Shown piece after piece: positions 46,012 through 58,600 of a DNA stretch of 64,000 nt. A model generated the notes under the pieces. The model did not search any database. It worked only from the letters and a program-made list of their open reading frames with translations, and had not been told where the DNA came from. This DNA comes from Prorocentrum cordatum (taxonomy: Eukaryota; Sar; Dinophyceae; Prorocentrales; Prorocentraceae): the NCBI GenBank assembly GCA_963575745.1, contig CAUYUJ010017838.1, forward strand, positions 404,585-468,584, written 5' to 3'. The position numbers were made by a program, and so were the translations under genes. Within the stretch, counting starts at the first letter, position 1, and each line of letters begins with the position of its first letter.

Positions 46012-49000
46012 TCAGGCGCGCAGTGGAATTCCATCCACAGCCACTGCCTTTGGCCCGAACTCAACTCTCACTTTCCTCGCTGCAGACGCCCACGCGACAA
46101 CGTCGCGCAGAGACGAGAAACACGCCCCGCCAGCGGCTGGGGGGGCCGCTTGCGACACTGCGAGCTTCGATCCCGCTCTGCGGGCCACGCGCCGCACTGC
46201 CGCCCGCGCATCTGGATGCTCCGCGACGAGGCCTAGCCCGAGATAGAGAACCTCCTGGCGCTCGTTTGCTGGAACGTGGCGCGTGCGATGGTCGAGTGGA
46301 ATTATGTCTGGGTGGCCCTGGGCTGCGACCAGGTGCGTCTTCGTAACGACGCCCAGGCCAAGCGAGGCGATGTAAAAGAAAGAGACGGCCAGATCCACAC
46401 TTGCTGCCAGCGCGTCCACGTCGTGGAGAAACGCCAAGTCTGGAACGACGACGAGGTCTGCTTCTGCGCAACGGTGTCTGCCAGTGACCGTAGCGCAACC
46501 TCTCGCAGGACACATGTCTGTCGCACCGCCGAGGCTTGCTACCTTGCTGTGCGGCGAGGGCCGCGCCAGAGGCTGCGTCGTCGAACCTCGTCTCGGGGCA
46601 AGGTCGACGCCGAGCGGTTTCACGAAAGGCGCCCCTGGACGCGCCCGCGTCTGCTGGACGCCTGGTATATTATTGCGGCTGCGCGCCTGGAACTTACCCA
46701 TGTCGACGTTCCACAAAGCGCTCCCCTCAGTGCCTGCGCCGGAATGCACCGCGGTCGACGGGCCCCGCGCCCGTCGAAGACGGGCAGCAGTCACGGCCAG
46801 GCGGGCGGCCCCAAGGACGGCCCGAAAACGTCCGCGAACCAGCCCGGGCGCGCTCTTCCTTTTTAGCTTGGCCGCCGCAGTAGCATGAGGATTGTAATGC
46901 CCATGCCGTTGGCCGAACAGTTCCCGCCAGAGGCTGGCGCATTCCCTGGAGAAGGACGTCAACCCCAGTCCAGGGCGAGCCGCGCCTTCGTCGAATTCTG
47001 ATGCCGTCTTCGGCCCGTTCAACTTCAGGATCAAGCAGTCGTCGTGAAAAACAATCTCATCAGTGCGGTGCTCGACCAATTGATCCCGAAATCGGGCTAA
47101 GTCGCGTTCGACGGTGCACTCCCCGTCTTCAATCGAAATGTAGAAACGCACGAGGCGGCAGAGCATGCGAGAGGCCCCACGGAGCCGGTTCGGGCAAGCC
47201 GCCCCCCAAAAGACATCGTCGATAATGCGAGCCCACGCTTGCTGATTAGTGGCCCCCGCCAGTGGCTGGGACGGCTCCATCTGTTGGAGCATGTAGGGAA
47301 GCACGCCGTTATACTGCCATAACGCCGCCTGCTCGTCGCAGCCGAGGAGGCCCGCCAGCTGGCGAACGCCGCGCAGAAGGAAACGCCGCATCTCCACATC
47401 GGGCACTCGGCCGAAGCCTTTCTGCACGAGACGCCTGTCAAACATGGCCAGCGCCGAGCGGACATCAGTCCGCGGGAAGTCCGCGAGCAAGCGCTCTTTT
47501 GTCAAGCTCGCCACGTTCTGCAATCGGTGGCGGAGCTCCTCCTTGTGCGCCGCTGCTGGTTCCCCCCATGGCATCACGGGGTCTCCGTCTGCGTAGAACA
47601 CATGCCTGCGGCGAAGATCTCGCATGACCGTCTCTGTGATGAAGCCAGCCTCGTGTCCTTCCGCTCGGACACGGAGCCGCGGTAGCGGCTCCTCGGAAGC
47701 TGGGGCGGTCGCGCCAGAGGCTGCGGCTGCGACGGGAGGTGCCCGGAGGACCGACTGGAAGACCCGCCCTTCCGTGAAGACAGCATCCAGCGTCTCGACC
47801 ATGCAATCGATCTCGGAACGCGACTTTGCAATGTCGTGGCTGGCGACGTCGAAAAGTCGCAAGAACCAGTTGCATATGATCCCCCAGTCCGCGGACACAC
47901 CAACGGCCATACAGAACTTAGTATCGAATTGCCGCAACAAGGCACCCGCCCGATCGCGTTGCTCCCGGTCGTGGCGACGGTCCGACGCGATGTACGCTAG
48001 CAAAGCTGCCACCGGCACAAGCAAGAGAGCGATTTTCAACACTGGGGCCGCCGTCGAGTCGAAGCGTTGCTTGGCGAACGCCAAATTCCGCACGATTCCC
48101 GCCAGGGGCTGGGGTGCTCCAGGCAATCCAGGCACTGCCACTGCGTGCACGTTGTCCTCCTGGATTGCCACCAGAAGGTTGTGCAGCTTGTTAGAGTGCA
48201 TTAGGCCCGGAACCAACGCATGCCGATCATCGAACAGCTCTCTCCAGACCTCCCCAAACACGTCGTCGCGATGCATCGATTTGACGGCAAAGCGTATGGC
48301 GCGTGCTGGATCGCGAATCACGATTAACAAGTTGGGGAACAGTTCGCGAGCAGCGAGGAAGACTGAACGCCGCTCCTTGGACGCGCCATCAGCAGAGAAA
48401 CTGGCACGCCAGAGGCTGTGCCCCCCTGCGGCCATGAATTGTGCCGAGCGGCTTGCAGAATTTTGTCAGAAATGCATCAAGCTGCTTAACCGCAGTGACA
48501 GCGTGGTCCTCCTCGAAGTCGGACGCGTGTTTCTTCGAGCAGTCGAGGAGGCCTAACACGCCCGAGACGCAGAATCCTGACGCACCAACGTTGCCCAAGT
48601 GGAAGCCCTGACCGCTATGTTGGACAGCAGGAAGGTCGGCGCGAAACCGGACGACTTTCCGATACTTCGACTCATCGATCGCCAAAGATATGGAAGTCGC
48701 CTGGCGCAGCACTTGGCGGATCCTCTTCCTCAAGACCTCCGCCATCACTTGGAGTTGTCGGCGACGGCGTTTCCGTGCTCTGTTCGCCACCGAGCCAGGC
48801 GCGCCAGGCGCGCGCCTGCTCTTATCGCAGATGCGAGCGGCCTTCCGGAGCGAGACTCCTTCTGATAGCACCGCCCACGCGTCTTTCCACTCCGATGGGG
48901 ACGGTGCGTTTCCCTTGATCAGCCCAGTATCAGACTCGGTCGCCAGAAGCTCGCATGGCTTCTCAGTTGGCCAAACGGTCGGGCACGCCAGAGGCTGTGG

Positions 49001-49774
49001 TACAGTCGGCTGAGCAGACATGTCGGAAATCTTTCTCTTTTTTCTCCCACAGGCCACGCGGTGCGACTCGGAAGTGCTATGTCGCTGTATGAGCATCCTG
49101 GCGTGAAAACCCGCCCTCGGGCGAATCTGGAACTGGGCAAACTTTGAAAACCTGGCGCCGTCACACTTGTTGCCGGAAGCCGCAAACTCAGCGCATATCC
49201 TGCACCCGAGGCCCCATATACCACGGTTAACGCCTCGTGTCAACCAAGAACGGCCCTCGTAGAGGGTACACGCCTCGTAGACCTTGGGGCGCTTCTGCAC
49301 ATCGCACCGAATGCAGAAACCCTTGCAAGCCGCATGGCGTTCCAGATGCTGCGCCTCGGAAGCGGCCCCGTCAAACACCTGGAGCATGTCATCCGAAAGG
49401 GGGCGCTTTCGCGACAGAGTCTGCGAACCCTTCCCACTTTCGGGAACCTTCCGTGCCAACGGCGAGGAAATCAGAGCGGGAGCTTGTGACCTCTTCGCCG
49501 CTTTGACCGCCGCGCATGACCGTGGCCTCCGCGGGAGAGGCTGCGACGACTTCCTTAATGGACTCAGCTTTCGCGGCGAGGAGCGCCCAACACATTGAAA
49601 TGTGTTCCTCCTGTAGCTTGGCATGATCGAATGCGATGTCTTCTGTGCCTCGGCCTTCCTCCGAGGCGCCCGCGTGGCAGTCGGCTTCCGCCTCCCCTCA
49701 GCGCGCATGGGTTTCACCCGCTTTCCCGCCAAGGGCTGGTGCCCGAAACGAAGAGGCGGCGCAAGCAACACCAT
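46012..49774 (-). CDS. gene H: zinc-finger and transposase-like protein, one frame change
   Basis: Read from ATG 49,774 (MVLLAPPLRFGHQPLAGKRV) to TGA 46,012, with one frame change in a six-base C/G run at 48,421-48,426. N-terminal part: basic, then CKGFCIRC and GIWGLGCRICAEF...RFSKFAQFQ...HSTSESHRVA, resembling a TTF-type zinc finger. Then SISLAIDESKYRKVVRFRADLPAV, DFEEDHAVTAVKQLDAFLTKFCKP and, after the frame change, ADGASKERRSVFLAARELFPN and IRDPARAIRFAVKSMHRDDVFGEVWRELFDDRHALVPGLMHSNKLHNLL. The order of acidic residues and the DES / ADGA / IRDPA blocks loosely recalls hAT-like transposases, but the assignment is tentative. The C-terminal 250 residues are Arg/Ala-rich with an aliphatic segment. 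Ten motif copies are read in all three frames. No intron is needed, and a possible spliced-leader relic lies upstream, suggesting an mRNA-derived copy. Confidence 0.65.
46125..49740 (+). repeat. dispersed CGCCAGAGGCTG motif, 10 copies (gene H)
   Basis: Copies start at 46,125, 46,561, 46,922, 47,254, 47,709, 48,097, 48,405, 48,985, 49,529 (variant) and 49,725. Coding readings: PPAAGG, TQPLAR, ASLWRE, SQPLAG, AASGA, PQPLAG, HSLWRA or QPLAC (at the frame change), PQPLAC, SQPLPR and HQPLAG. Confidence 0.9.
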
Positions 49775-49832
49775 CCCGTGCAGAAGATCCCCCTGACACT
49801 GCTTTCCCCAGGTGTGTTGAACCGCCCGCCGA

Positions 49833-49851
49833 TTTTGAGCCAAACGGCCAC
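49833..49851 (-). other. possible spliced-leader relic before gene H
   Basis: The minus strand reads TGGCCGTTTGGCTCAAAAT, sharing GCC and TTTGGCTCAA with the dinoflagellate spliced leader (ends GCCATTTTGGCTCAAG). It is correctly oriented and about 60 nt upstream of the chosen ATG. Relics of this kind mark genes copied back from trans-spliced mRNA. Confidence 0.4.
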
Positions 49852-49928
49852 TCGCGCGAAATTCACGCCAGAATAACGCGTGACACGGGGGATAAGGGCG
49901 GTTTAAATTTCAGGGGAACGGGCTAACT

Positions 49929-50400
49929 ACACGACCACACATCGGGTGATAGGGAGGTTGTGGGAGGGACAGACTGAAACTATATCACACCATCGCATAG
50001 CATCGCATCGTTTAGCATCGCGTAGCATGACAACGCATAACATAGCACGGCATGGTATTGCATAACATATCATCGCGTGGCATCGCACAGCACAACACAA
50101 TATGGCATATAATATCATACCATGGCGTGATACATCATAGCAGAGCATCGCAAAGCATATCAAACCATAGCGCAGGATTGCATGACATTGCGTAGAATAG
50201 TAGCGCTTCACATTGCATACCGTGGCATAGCCTCGCACATCATCGGGTCGCATCGCATGGCATAGCATGGCATGGCATGGTGCAGCACAGCATTGCATAT
50301 GTTCGCTTAGCATATCATAGCACAGCATTGCATATCATATCGTAAGATTTCATAATATTGCATTGCACAGCACCGCACAGCATCGCTTAGCGTAGCATAG
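49929..50400 (+). repeat. head-plus-CATAGCAT element, copy 3
   Basis: Head ACACGACCACACATCGGGTG then ATAGGGAGGTTGTGGGAGGG (49,929-49,968), then about 420 bp of GCATAGCATCGCATCG/CATATCATAGC sequence. It sits just upstream of gene H. Confidence 0.75.
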
Positions 50401-51299
50401 CAAAGACACAACGGAACAACCTGCTCTAGCTAGTCTCCTGGTTGAGTGGCAGCAGAACTACCCAACCACAACAAGACACCTTAATGTGATGGCCAACCGG
50501 TGGTGGACCAGTCAGGTGAATTACACATCCGTGGGTGTGGCACGCTGTCACGGGTGAAGCCAATGCCGCCTGGTTTGGCCATGGTGCGCGTCGATTCCTG
50601 CAAGGTGACGGGGCCCGTCGCTAATTCACGCGCCTCCATTGGAGGCCTCCCGAATGGAATTCGAGCAGATGGGGTCGGAAGATCGCGCCGCATCGCCGAC
50701 GCATCGCCGATACATCGGGGACGTCGGCGTGGAGAAAGTTGGGCCTCACATCGAGCCGCATCGCCGATGCATCGGTGATGCACCGCGATTCTCCGACCCT
50801 GGCCACTCGGACCCCACCTGGGAGGCCCAGAGTAATACATATCGTTGCGTCTCCGCGGGAAAAACCCCTCCTCTCCCTCCTCCCCTGCGATATCAAATCC
50901 GCTCAAAATCGGTTCCTGGACCCCTCCTGGGGTCCATCTGGTGAGTTTTAGCGCCCCCGATTCGTGTTCACTGTCCTAGGACCCGAAAACGGCCCCAGGA
51001 GGTCGAAAAAAGCAAAGAGCATTCCCGCACCCAGAACCTCGAACCTGCCCTGCCCGCCCGTCCTGTTGGCCAGAGCCAGCGCTGGGCAACCTCTGACCCG
51101 CCCCCCCCAGATGACTCCAACCCTCCTCTTTATCATCCCCCCGATCTCCCCCGAAACAAGCTCGGAGGCGCCGCGCGCCGTTGCGGGAGAGCTCCATGGA
51201 CTTCCCGGCGTGGCTCCAATAGAACCGCTCGGAGGGGCAGGTAGCGATCCAGCAGAAGCCTTGCGGAGGGGGCTGGGGGGGAGAGGGCGCAAGAGTCCG
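50401..51299. other. intergenic, no gene seen
   Basis: Holds a CATCGCCGAYRCATCG small repeat at 50,690-50,790. The plus-strand frame from 50,964 is open into the GGA repeat but has no domain character. Confidence 0.4.
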
Positions 51300-51475
51300 A
51301 GGAGGAGGAGAAGGACGACGACGACGATAGGGAAGAGGATAGGGAGGAGGAGAAGGAGGATAGAGAGGAGGAGGGAGTCCGAGAAAGAGGGGGAGGAGGA
51401 GGAGGAGGAAGAGGAGGAGGAGGTGGAGGAGGAGGAGGAGGAGGAGGAAGAGGAGGAGGAGGAGGAGGGTAGGGA
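51300..51475 (+). repeat. GGA/GAC purine triplet tract
   Basis: GAGGAGGAG and AGGACGACGACG triplets. Translations are poly-Glu/Arg. Confidence 0.85.
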
Positions 51476-52670
51476 GACCACAGAGGACGCGCGCGCCCAA
51501 CCACTTACATGAATACGCCCGCCCAGTCTGCGAGACCAGCGATACGAGCGTTCGCGCAATCAAGCGTGAACTCATGTATGTGTACGCCCTTCTTTCGCTT
51601 CTGATGAGGAAGGAACAAGCAATCAAGAAGCCATGCGCCAGCCTTTGGCACGGCGCTTAGACATGTAGTCAAAACATGCTGACTGCCCGACTGTGCACGT
51701 ATGTACAGAGGTTCACCTCCTTTCCCCTCCCTCCCCACTCCTCCTCTGACTGTCTTAGTCCTTCCTGGGAGGGGGAGGGAGAAACGAGGTGAATGTGTGT
51801 AGTTGTTGTTCTCCCCCGAGAGAAGGAGATGGAGAAGGATCAGGAGACAGAGCAGTCGAGCGGCTTGGACGCGGTGCAACTGGCCATCGGAGCACACAGG
51901 GCTGCCCCCAGGCCAGAATCACATTTACAAGAGGTAGGCTGCCTCATCCAGAAGGCACAGAGCTGTCTGAGTGGCACGCAAAACTCACCGTGGAGCCACG
52001 GGTGACCGACAGTGGGAAGACACCGCGGACGACGCCCATCTCATCGGAATGACAGGGGAATGGCCACGCACCAACCCATGCGAGGATTCAAAGAGAAGAC
52101 AGCTCTCCCGTGGGGTAAATGTAGGATGACGACGACTAAGAGAAAACATGAGAGAAACTCTTTTACCTTTCTGCCGCTGGGCAAGAATTTGCAGAGCACG
52201 ACCAAATGATCTCAATGCCAGCAGGCCAAGAGTCCAATGTGTGAATCACTGCCCAGGGCGCTGCCTGGGTGACGACGAACGACTTGGGGCAAAATATGGA
52301 GCGAGGGCGTGGTGAGAAGAAGAAAGTGGAGGCCGACCGCACAAAATCGGCATGCCGACGCCATCCGAATCACGTAATCCGCAAGGGCACATCTGGAACG
52401 TTTCCCCCGGTCGATTTATTCCAGAGAACTTCCTCTTGACGACTTCTTCTCGGCCGCCTATCCCTGGCAACGCGTTCCAAACTACTTGTTCTGGACGTCT
52501 TGTTTCAATGTCTTCCGCACGACATATTCCAAACAACTTGTCACGCACGACTTACTCTAGACCAATTCACCCAGACCACTTCTTCCGGATCACTTCTTCC
52601 ATATTGCTTCTTCTGGGCCATACCCATACATCCAGGACATTAATCAAATATTCCTGATTACTCCAGGGAG
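51476..52670. other. intergenic, no gene seen
   Basis: Lower-GC sequence with short frames only. From 52,400 to 52,620 loosely repeated CTTCTTCTGGACGACTT / TTCCAGACCACTTCTTC phrases occur. Confidence 0.4.
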
Positions 52671-52671
52671 C

Positions 52672-52815
52672 GGTTCGGTTCAGTTCGGTTAGGTTCCGAA
52701 GTGCGTCCGGTTCGGTTCGGCTCGGCGTTGGAATTTTGCGGTTCGGTTCGTTTCGGTACCGGTTCGGCGACGGATTTTTCCGGTTCGGTTCGGTGCGTTT
52801 GGTTCTGGTTCGGCC
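52672..52815 (+). repeat. GGTTCGGTTC repeat
   Basis: About 140 bp of degenerate CGGTTCGGTTCGG units. On the minus strand this reads NRTEPNRTEP. Confidence 0.9.
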
Positions 52816-52904
52816 TGGTTCGCCATGAGGCGCGCTCCCCCCTCTTCGCGCGCAAGCTGTGGCAGGTGCCGCCGGCTTCTGTTGGCCGCCGCCGACACCG
52901 TCGT

Positions 52905-53720
52905 CGACAAGGCCCCGGACATACTTTTTCGGGTCCCCAGGGGGCACCCGGGACTTACCCAAACGGCCCCAGGACTCACTTTTTCGGGCCCCCCGCGGCC
53001 CCTGCAAGGTCTTACCCAAACGGCCCCAGGACTTACTTTTTCGGGCCCCCGCGGAGCCCCCAGGACTTACCCAAACAGCCCCGGGACTCGCTTTTTCGGA
53101 CACCCCTGGGGGCCCACAGGACTTACCCAAACGGCCCCAGAACTCACGTCGGGACTTACCCACACAGCCCCAGAACTTACTTTTTCGACCCCAGGGGGCC
53201 CACGCGGGGCCCCCCGGGCCTTGGACTCAAAGCTCCGGAACTTCTTGTTTCGGACCCCCGGGAACTCTGGAACTTATCCAAACGGCCCTGGAACGTACTT
53301 TTTCGGGCTCCCTCGGAGCTCCTGGGGCACCCCGGGACTTACCCAAACGGCTCCGCGGAACTTACTTTTTCGGGCGGGGCCCCCAAACGGCCCCAGAGCT
53401 TGCTCTTTCGGGCCCCCGCTGCGGCCCCGGGACTTACTTTTTCGAGCCTGGAGGCCCCCGCGGCCTCCAGAACTTATAGCCCCGGGACTTACTTTTGCCC
53501 AAACCCCCCCCCCCGCCCCCCCCCGGGGCCCCGGGACTTCCCCAAATGGCGCCAGCGACCTGGGAGGTGCTTTTTCGAGCCCCGCGGGGCCCCGGGACGG
53601 GCCTCCTGGGGCTTCGGGAATTACCAATTGCACATGGGATCTCGGGCCCCCCGGGGGCCCCCGGGGCCTGGGACTTACCCAAACGGCCTCAGGACGTACG
53701 CCCACAGCGCCAGGACTTAC
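52905..53720 (+). repeat. 55-57 bp tandem repeat (ACTTACCCAAACGGCCCC)
   Basis: Two alternating phrases, GGACTTACCCAAACGGCCCC and ACTTACTTTTTCGGGCCCC, recur with a spacing near 56 bp (CTTACCC at 52,954, 53,011, 53,066 and 53,122) and less regularly to 53,720, about 14 units. Long frames here (GLTQTAPGLTFSGP repeats) are not called genes. Confidence 0.85.
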
Positions 53721-54185
53721 CTTCGGGCCCTGAGACTTCCTCGCAATGGATGGTCCTGAAGCTTGAGTTTACAACACTTTCAAGGACGGCGGGCGGGTCG
53801 TTTTCAAAGTGCGGCCGTCGTCTGAACGCCGCGCACATTCGCCTTAAATTCTGCAACAGCTGAAAGGATAGCGGCTCCTTTTTCAAAATGTGGACATCAG
53901 CCATGCGCCGCGCACGTTGTTTAGAATTGTTGGGACGCAGCAGTCACCTTAATTCGCGGTGCTGTCCCATAATGAAATGTTTCAAATGTCGAGACGCAAC
54001 AATCACGCGGATTCGCGGAGTTGAAGTTCTAAGAGTTGTGCTTTGGCACAAAAGAGGACGCTCAGAACATTGTCTTTCAACGAGGCATTTTCCACAATGA
54101 AAACAAATATTGAGGTACCTATGAACAGGGAGCTTGGAGCGGGGGTAGATTATTGCAACATCGCTGATGCGTCTTGGGTCTCTAC
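53721..54185. other. unique AT-richer spacer
   Basis: Contains two related phrases, GGGACGCAGCAGTCACC and CGAGACGCAACAATCACG (53,932 and 53,991), each followed by ATTCGCGG. No gene. Confidence 0.4.
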
Positions 54186-54392
54186 TGGTCCTTCTCCTCC
54201 TCCTCCTCCTCCTCCTCCTCCTCCTCACCCTCATCATCACTATCATCAAACCATCATGCTACTGCTCCCCCCCTCCATCATCCTACCGTCCTCCTCCTCC
54301 TCCTCATCATCATCATGCTCCCCCTACCCATTGTCCTCCCGCTCTCCTCCTCCTCCTCCACCTCCTCCCCTCCTAGTTCTCATCGTCAGCAA

Positions 54393-54427
<35 letters not shown>

Positions 54428-54969
54428 GCAGCATCATCATCGTCAGCATCAACATCAGCATCAGCATCATCATCATCATCAGCATCATCATCATCGTCAT
54501 CATCATCATCATGATCATCAGCATCATCATCAACGTCATCATCGACATCATCATCACCACCAACAACAACAGCCGCAGCAGCAGAAGCAGCATTAGTGTT
54601 AGCATCATTATTATCCTCCTCCATATATTCCTCATCATCATCGTCATCATCATCATAATCAGCATCATGATCATCGCCATCGTCATCATCAGAGCCATCA
54701 TCATCATCATCATCATCAGCATTACCATCATCGTCATCATCTTCGTCATCAACAACAGCATCATCACCTGCATCAGCAGCAGCATCGTCATCACCATCAT
54801 CATCAACATCATCACTACCATCAGCACCATCAGCATCACCATCATAATCATGATCACCATCAACATGTAGAATCATCATCCTCATCATCAACATCAGCAT
54901 TACCATCGCCGTCATCATCATCCTCATCCTCATCATCATCATCATCATGATCATCATCATCGTCATCGC

Positions 54970-55003
<34 letters not shown>

Positions 55004-55612
55004 GTCGTCATCGTCATCAACATCATCATCAACATGATCGTCAACATCATCATCATCATCAGCAGCAGCAACATCAGCATCTTTATCGCGGTCATCATCA
55101 TTATCGTCATCGCCATAGTCATCGTTATTACCATCATCATCCTCATCATCAGCATCATCAGCAGCATCTTCTTCGTCAGAATCGTCATCATATTCATCAG
55201 GTCATCCAGAGCATCATCACCATCATCATCACCATCACCATCATCATCATTATCCTCATAATCATCACCATCATCGTCATCATCATCGTCATCATCGTAA
55301 TCATGATCATGATCATGATCAGCATCATCATGATCATCATCCTCAGCATCATCATCATCATCATCATCGTTATTATCCTCAGCATCGTCATCATCATCTT
55401 TGCCATCATCACCATCATCAGTATCAGCAACATTATCACCATTGATCACTATCACAATCATCCTCGTCATCAGCATCATCATGACCACCATCAGCATCCT
55501 CATTATTCTCCCGAGTCTTCCTCCTCCTCCTCCTCTTCCTCCTCCTTCCCCCTCCTCCTCCTCCTCCTCCTTCTCCTCCTCCTCCTCCTCCTCCCTCTCC
55601 ATCCTCCTCCTC
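54186..55612. repeat. CTC and CAT trinucleotide block
   Basis: CTCCTC (54,193-54,225), mixed CTC/CAT to 54,385, interrupted CAT triplets to 55,500, then CTC to 55,612. Same type of block as at the start of the window. Confidence 0.95.
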
Positions 55613-58600
55613 GCCCACCCTACGTCCACCACTCCTGTTGTCCTTCCTGCTCCTTGCCAACCTCCCCGCCCCGCCCGGCGCCTTTCGACCTGATGACGCG
55701 CGCGAAGGGCGTGGATTCCCCGCCGCCTGGGCGGATGCCGCTCCGGGGGCGGAAGAGGAAGAGGGGCCAGTTGGGTCGTCGTCATCGTTGCCGCCGTCGC
55801 CGTCGCCGTCGCCGTCGATGGCCCCGCGCCGCGAAAACATCATGACGGAAGACTTTGGGGAAACTTTCGGGGCCCGCGCAAAAAGCGGCGCAGAGCTTGG
55901 GATGAAAGACAGGTCCTAGGGAAGGGGTCCGGACCTCTGCCCCCCCCTCCCAAATCCTGGCGAGGGAGAAACACCGTGAGGGCCGGTTTTATCTTTTTGG
56001 GTCTCTGGAGGCCCTCTCACGCAGCGACGACCCAGGAAATCCGCGCGGACCTCCAGGAAGTTATGGTTTCGCTGATTGCTCTTACCCGAATCCTCGGATC
56101 CTCCTGCCACCATCCTCCACCGCCTCATCGCCCCCTCCTCCGCTCCTCTTCCCCCCCTCACCCGATTGGGTCTCACATGGTCATCTGGTTTTCCCGACGC
56201 CTCCAGGCGAGAGGAGGCGCCAACGTATCAAAGCAAGGCGCCCCGCGGCGGGGCCGAAACCAGGCACCAAACCGCCAAGCCCGTTTCCGTACAAGATCCC
56301 CCCCGTCGCTCGGATGCAACCCCTGGGAGGTCACATTCTGACGTTGCCCTGGTCCGAAATCCCGCTTCGTCCTGCTGAATCCCGCTTACCCATTCCCGCT
56401 TCATCCGCGGCCTGATCTGGCGTAACAGCCCCCCCCAACGGGGCTCAATCCTCCCCAATCCGTCCGACGAAGACCCCCCAGTGGTTGCCCCCTGACCTCC
56501 GCACGGCACGGCGCGATCCCCCCGCACCCGAAAACCGTGGGGTGCTCCCTTGGCCCGGCACGGCTTCTGCCGGCCGCCAGCCGTCGGCCGCCCTTGCTGG
56601 GACGGGGGGGAGCGGGGGCAGGAGAGCAGCGGCACGGAGCGAGCGCAGTCCTGGGGGGGAGACGGGCCCTGGACACTGCAGGGCGTTCCCCCCGAGCCGT
56701 TCGTAATCAGTCCCTGGGCCCGTGGAGGACCCCGAGGGGCAAAACACGGCGAGACAGCTTCAGGACCTGTACCCCTCAAGACCCGCTTGCTTGCTCCATG
56801 GCGAGGCACAGCAGCAGGAGCCTTCAGAGGCTGGCAGGGGCCGCTCCGAGTCCATGAAGGCGCGCAGGCTCTCCTCCGCCAGGGGGAGGAGGCGACGCCT
56901 TCGAGTGGCCAGCGGCGGAGGTTCGAGGTGCGAGGTGCAAGGCTCGAGGCTCGAGGGACGAGGAACCGCTTCTTCTGATCGGAATGCGGCAGCGGCGGTG
57001 GAACAGCCTGGGCCGCCTCGCGTCGCGCCTCGCGACCCCCGCGCGGAGCTCGCGCACCCCCGCGCCGCCGCCCGGGAGAAGGGCACACGCCCTGGCGCCC
57101 AGACCGCGACGCACGCAGCGCCACCACCTTCGCGCCCCCGCGGGTGGCCTGAACAGCGGGCCGGACCAGAAAACAATCGACGCCACCCCACCCACGGCCC
57201 CAGGGGGCTAAACGTATACGAGGAAATCTGGCGCGGGCGTTTGCGTGGTACACGCATGGAGGGCCGTAGGTGGGGTGGTGTCGGGCCCTGATCAGAGGGG
57301 GGTGGGGCAGGGACAGCGCTCTGCCTGACAGAACACCAGAAGAGGCGCCCATCCACCGCACCAGGTGTTTGGGTTCACTTCGAAGACCCCGCTCCCAACG
57401 CGCGGCCCGGTGCATAGACTGCTATCGGCTCCGAGGGCCGAGCATCTGTGCACCGTACCATTCCTGGACCGAGGATCGACGACGCCTCGGGAGGCGCCGA
57501 GGCGGTAGGGTGCACACAAGTCGTCTGCGGACAAAAAACTACAGAGGTTCAACGCCGGCTGCCGCTACACTGTGAGACCCCCCCTGGCCTGGAGGGGGCG
57601 GGGCGCAGTTGGAGCCGGGAGGGGCAGGAGCGGGAGCGGCAGCTGGGGGGGGGCACGAGGGGCCGCGCCAGCAGGATGCACAACGGCGCCGGTGCGGGCA
57701 TCGGGCCAGATCGGCTCGTCGGAGCAGCCCAGTCGAATCGGACCGGACTCAACCCAAATCGGCCGGATCGAAACGGACCCTGCGGTGATAGAACAACGGG
57801 CCCTGATCAGGGGGAGCAGGGCCAGGAGGACCGAAGGGTTGATAGCCAAGGGGGAGATAGCGAATCAGCTCATGCAGCTGGTTTCCCCAGCGCCTCCCAG
57901 CGCCAGGAGGCGCCCCTGTGTCGAGGAAAATGTTTGGGCGGTGGGGCCGGCACGGCACCGACTACATGCAGCACGTGCAGCAATTTTCGCCCCCCCCCGT
58001 GTGTCCCAGGTCGTGGGCGAAACACATATCCGCATCCGCAGCATCATGGGCCGGGTTCCTGGGCCGCGACACCGCAGGTACGGGGCGTCTTCTCGCGGAT
58101 GCCCCGAGCGGAACGCATCGGCACGACCGCGTAGCCGCGGGATCGCGCCCTGGAATCCAAACCGCGATGGCGCGGATGCGGATATACGCTGGACGTGTTC
58201 GCTCCCCGTGTCCCAGGCCCCCCCCCCTCCCCCTCATCCGGCCCGAAAGAAGGGCGCGGCGAGAGCTAGGCTGGGCAGCACGGCGGGACAAAGGTACAAG
58301 CTGAGGCACGGCACGAGCAGCCGCGGCCGCGGCCGCGGCAGCACCTGGGGAGGACGCGGCAGCGGCCACTGGCAGAGGGAGCTCGGCACACGCTGGCGGC
58401 TGAAACTATTTCTCACGTAGCTCCGCCCAAACAGGGTGGCGCATCGATACGAAACCTCACGACCGATGACGCCCCGAGGGCGACCGCGCGATTGCCAGGC
58501 TGCTTCTCGTTGAATCGAAGCTTGAGGATCGGATCGGATCGAATGGCCCTGTGAGCAACCTGACTGACGGGTTGTCTTCTCACAGAGCAGAACAAAACAT

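Noticed and set aside
52701-53759. 352-codon plus-strand frame with GLTQTAPGLTFSGP repeats
   Set aside because: Comes from the 56-bp tandem array; overlapping frames on both strands are similarly open and no non-repeat coding sequence borders it.
56228-57415. 395-codon minus-strand frame
   Set aside because: Arg/Pro/Gly-rich with equally long frames on the opposite strand; no hydrophobic core pattern or motif.
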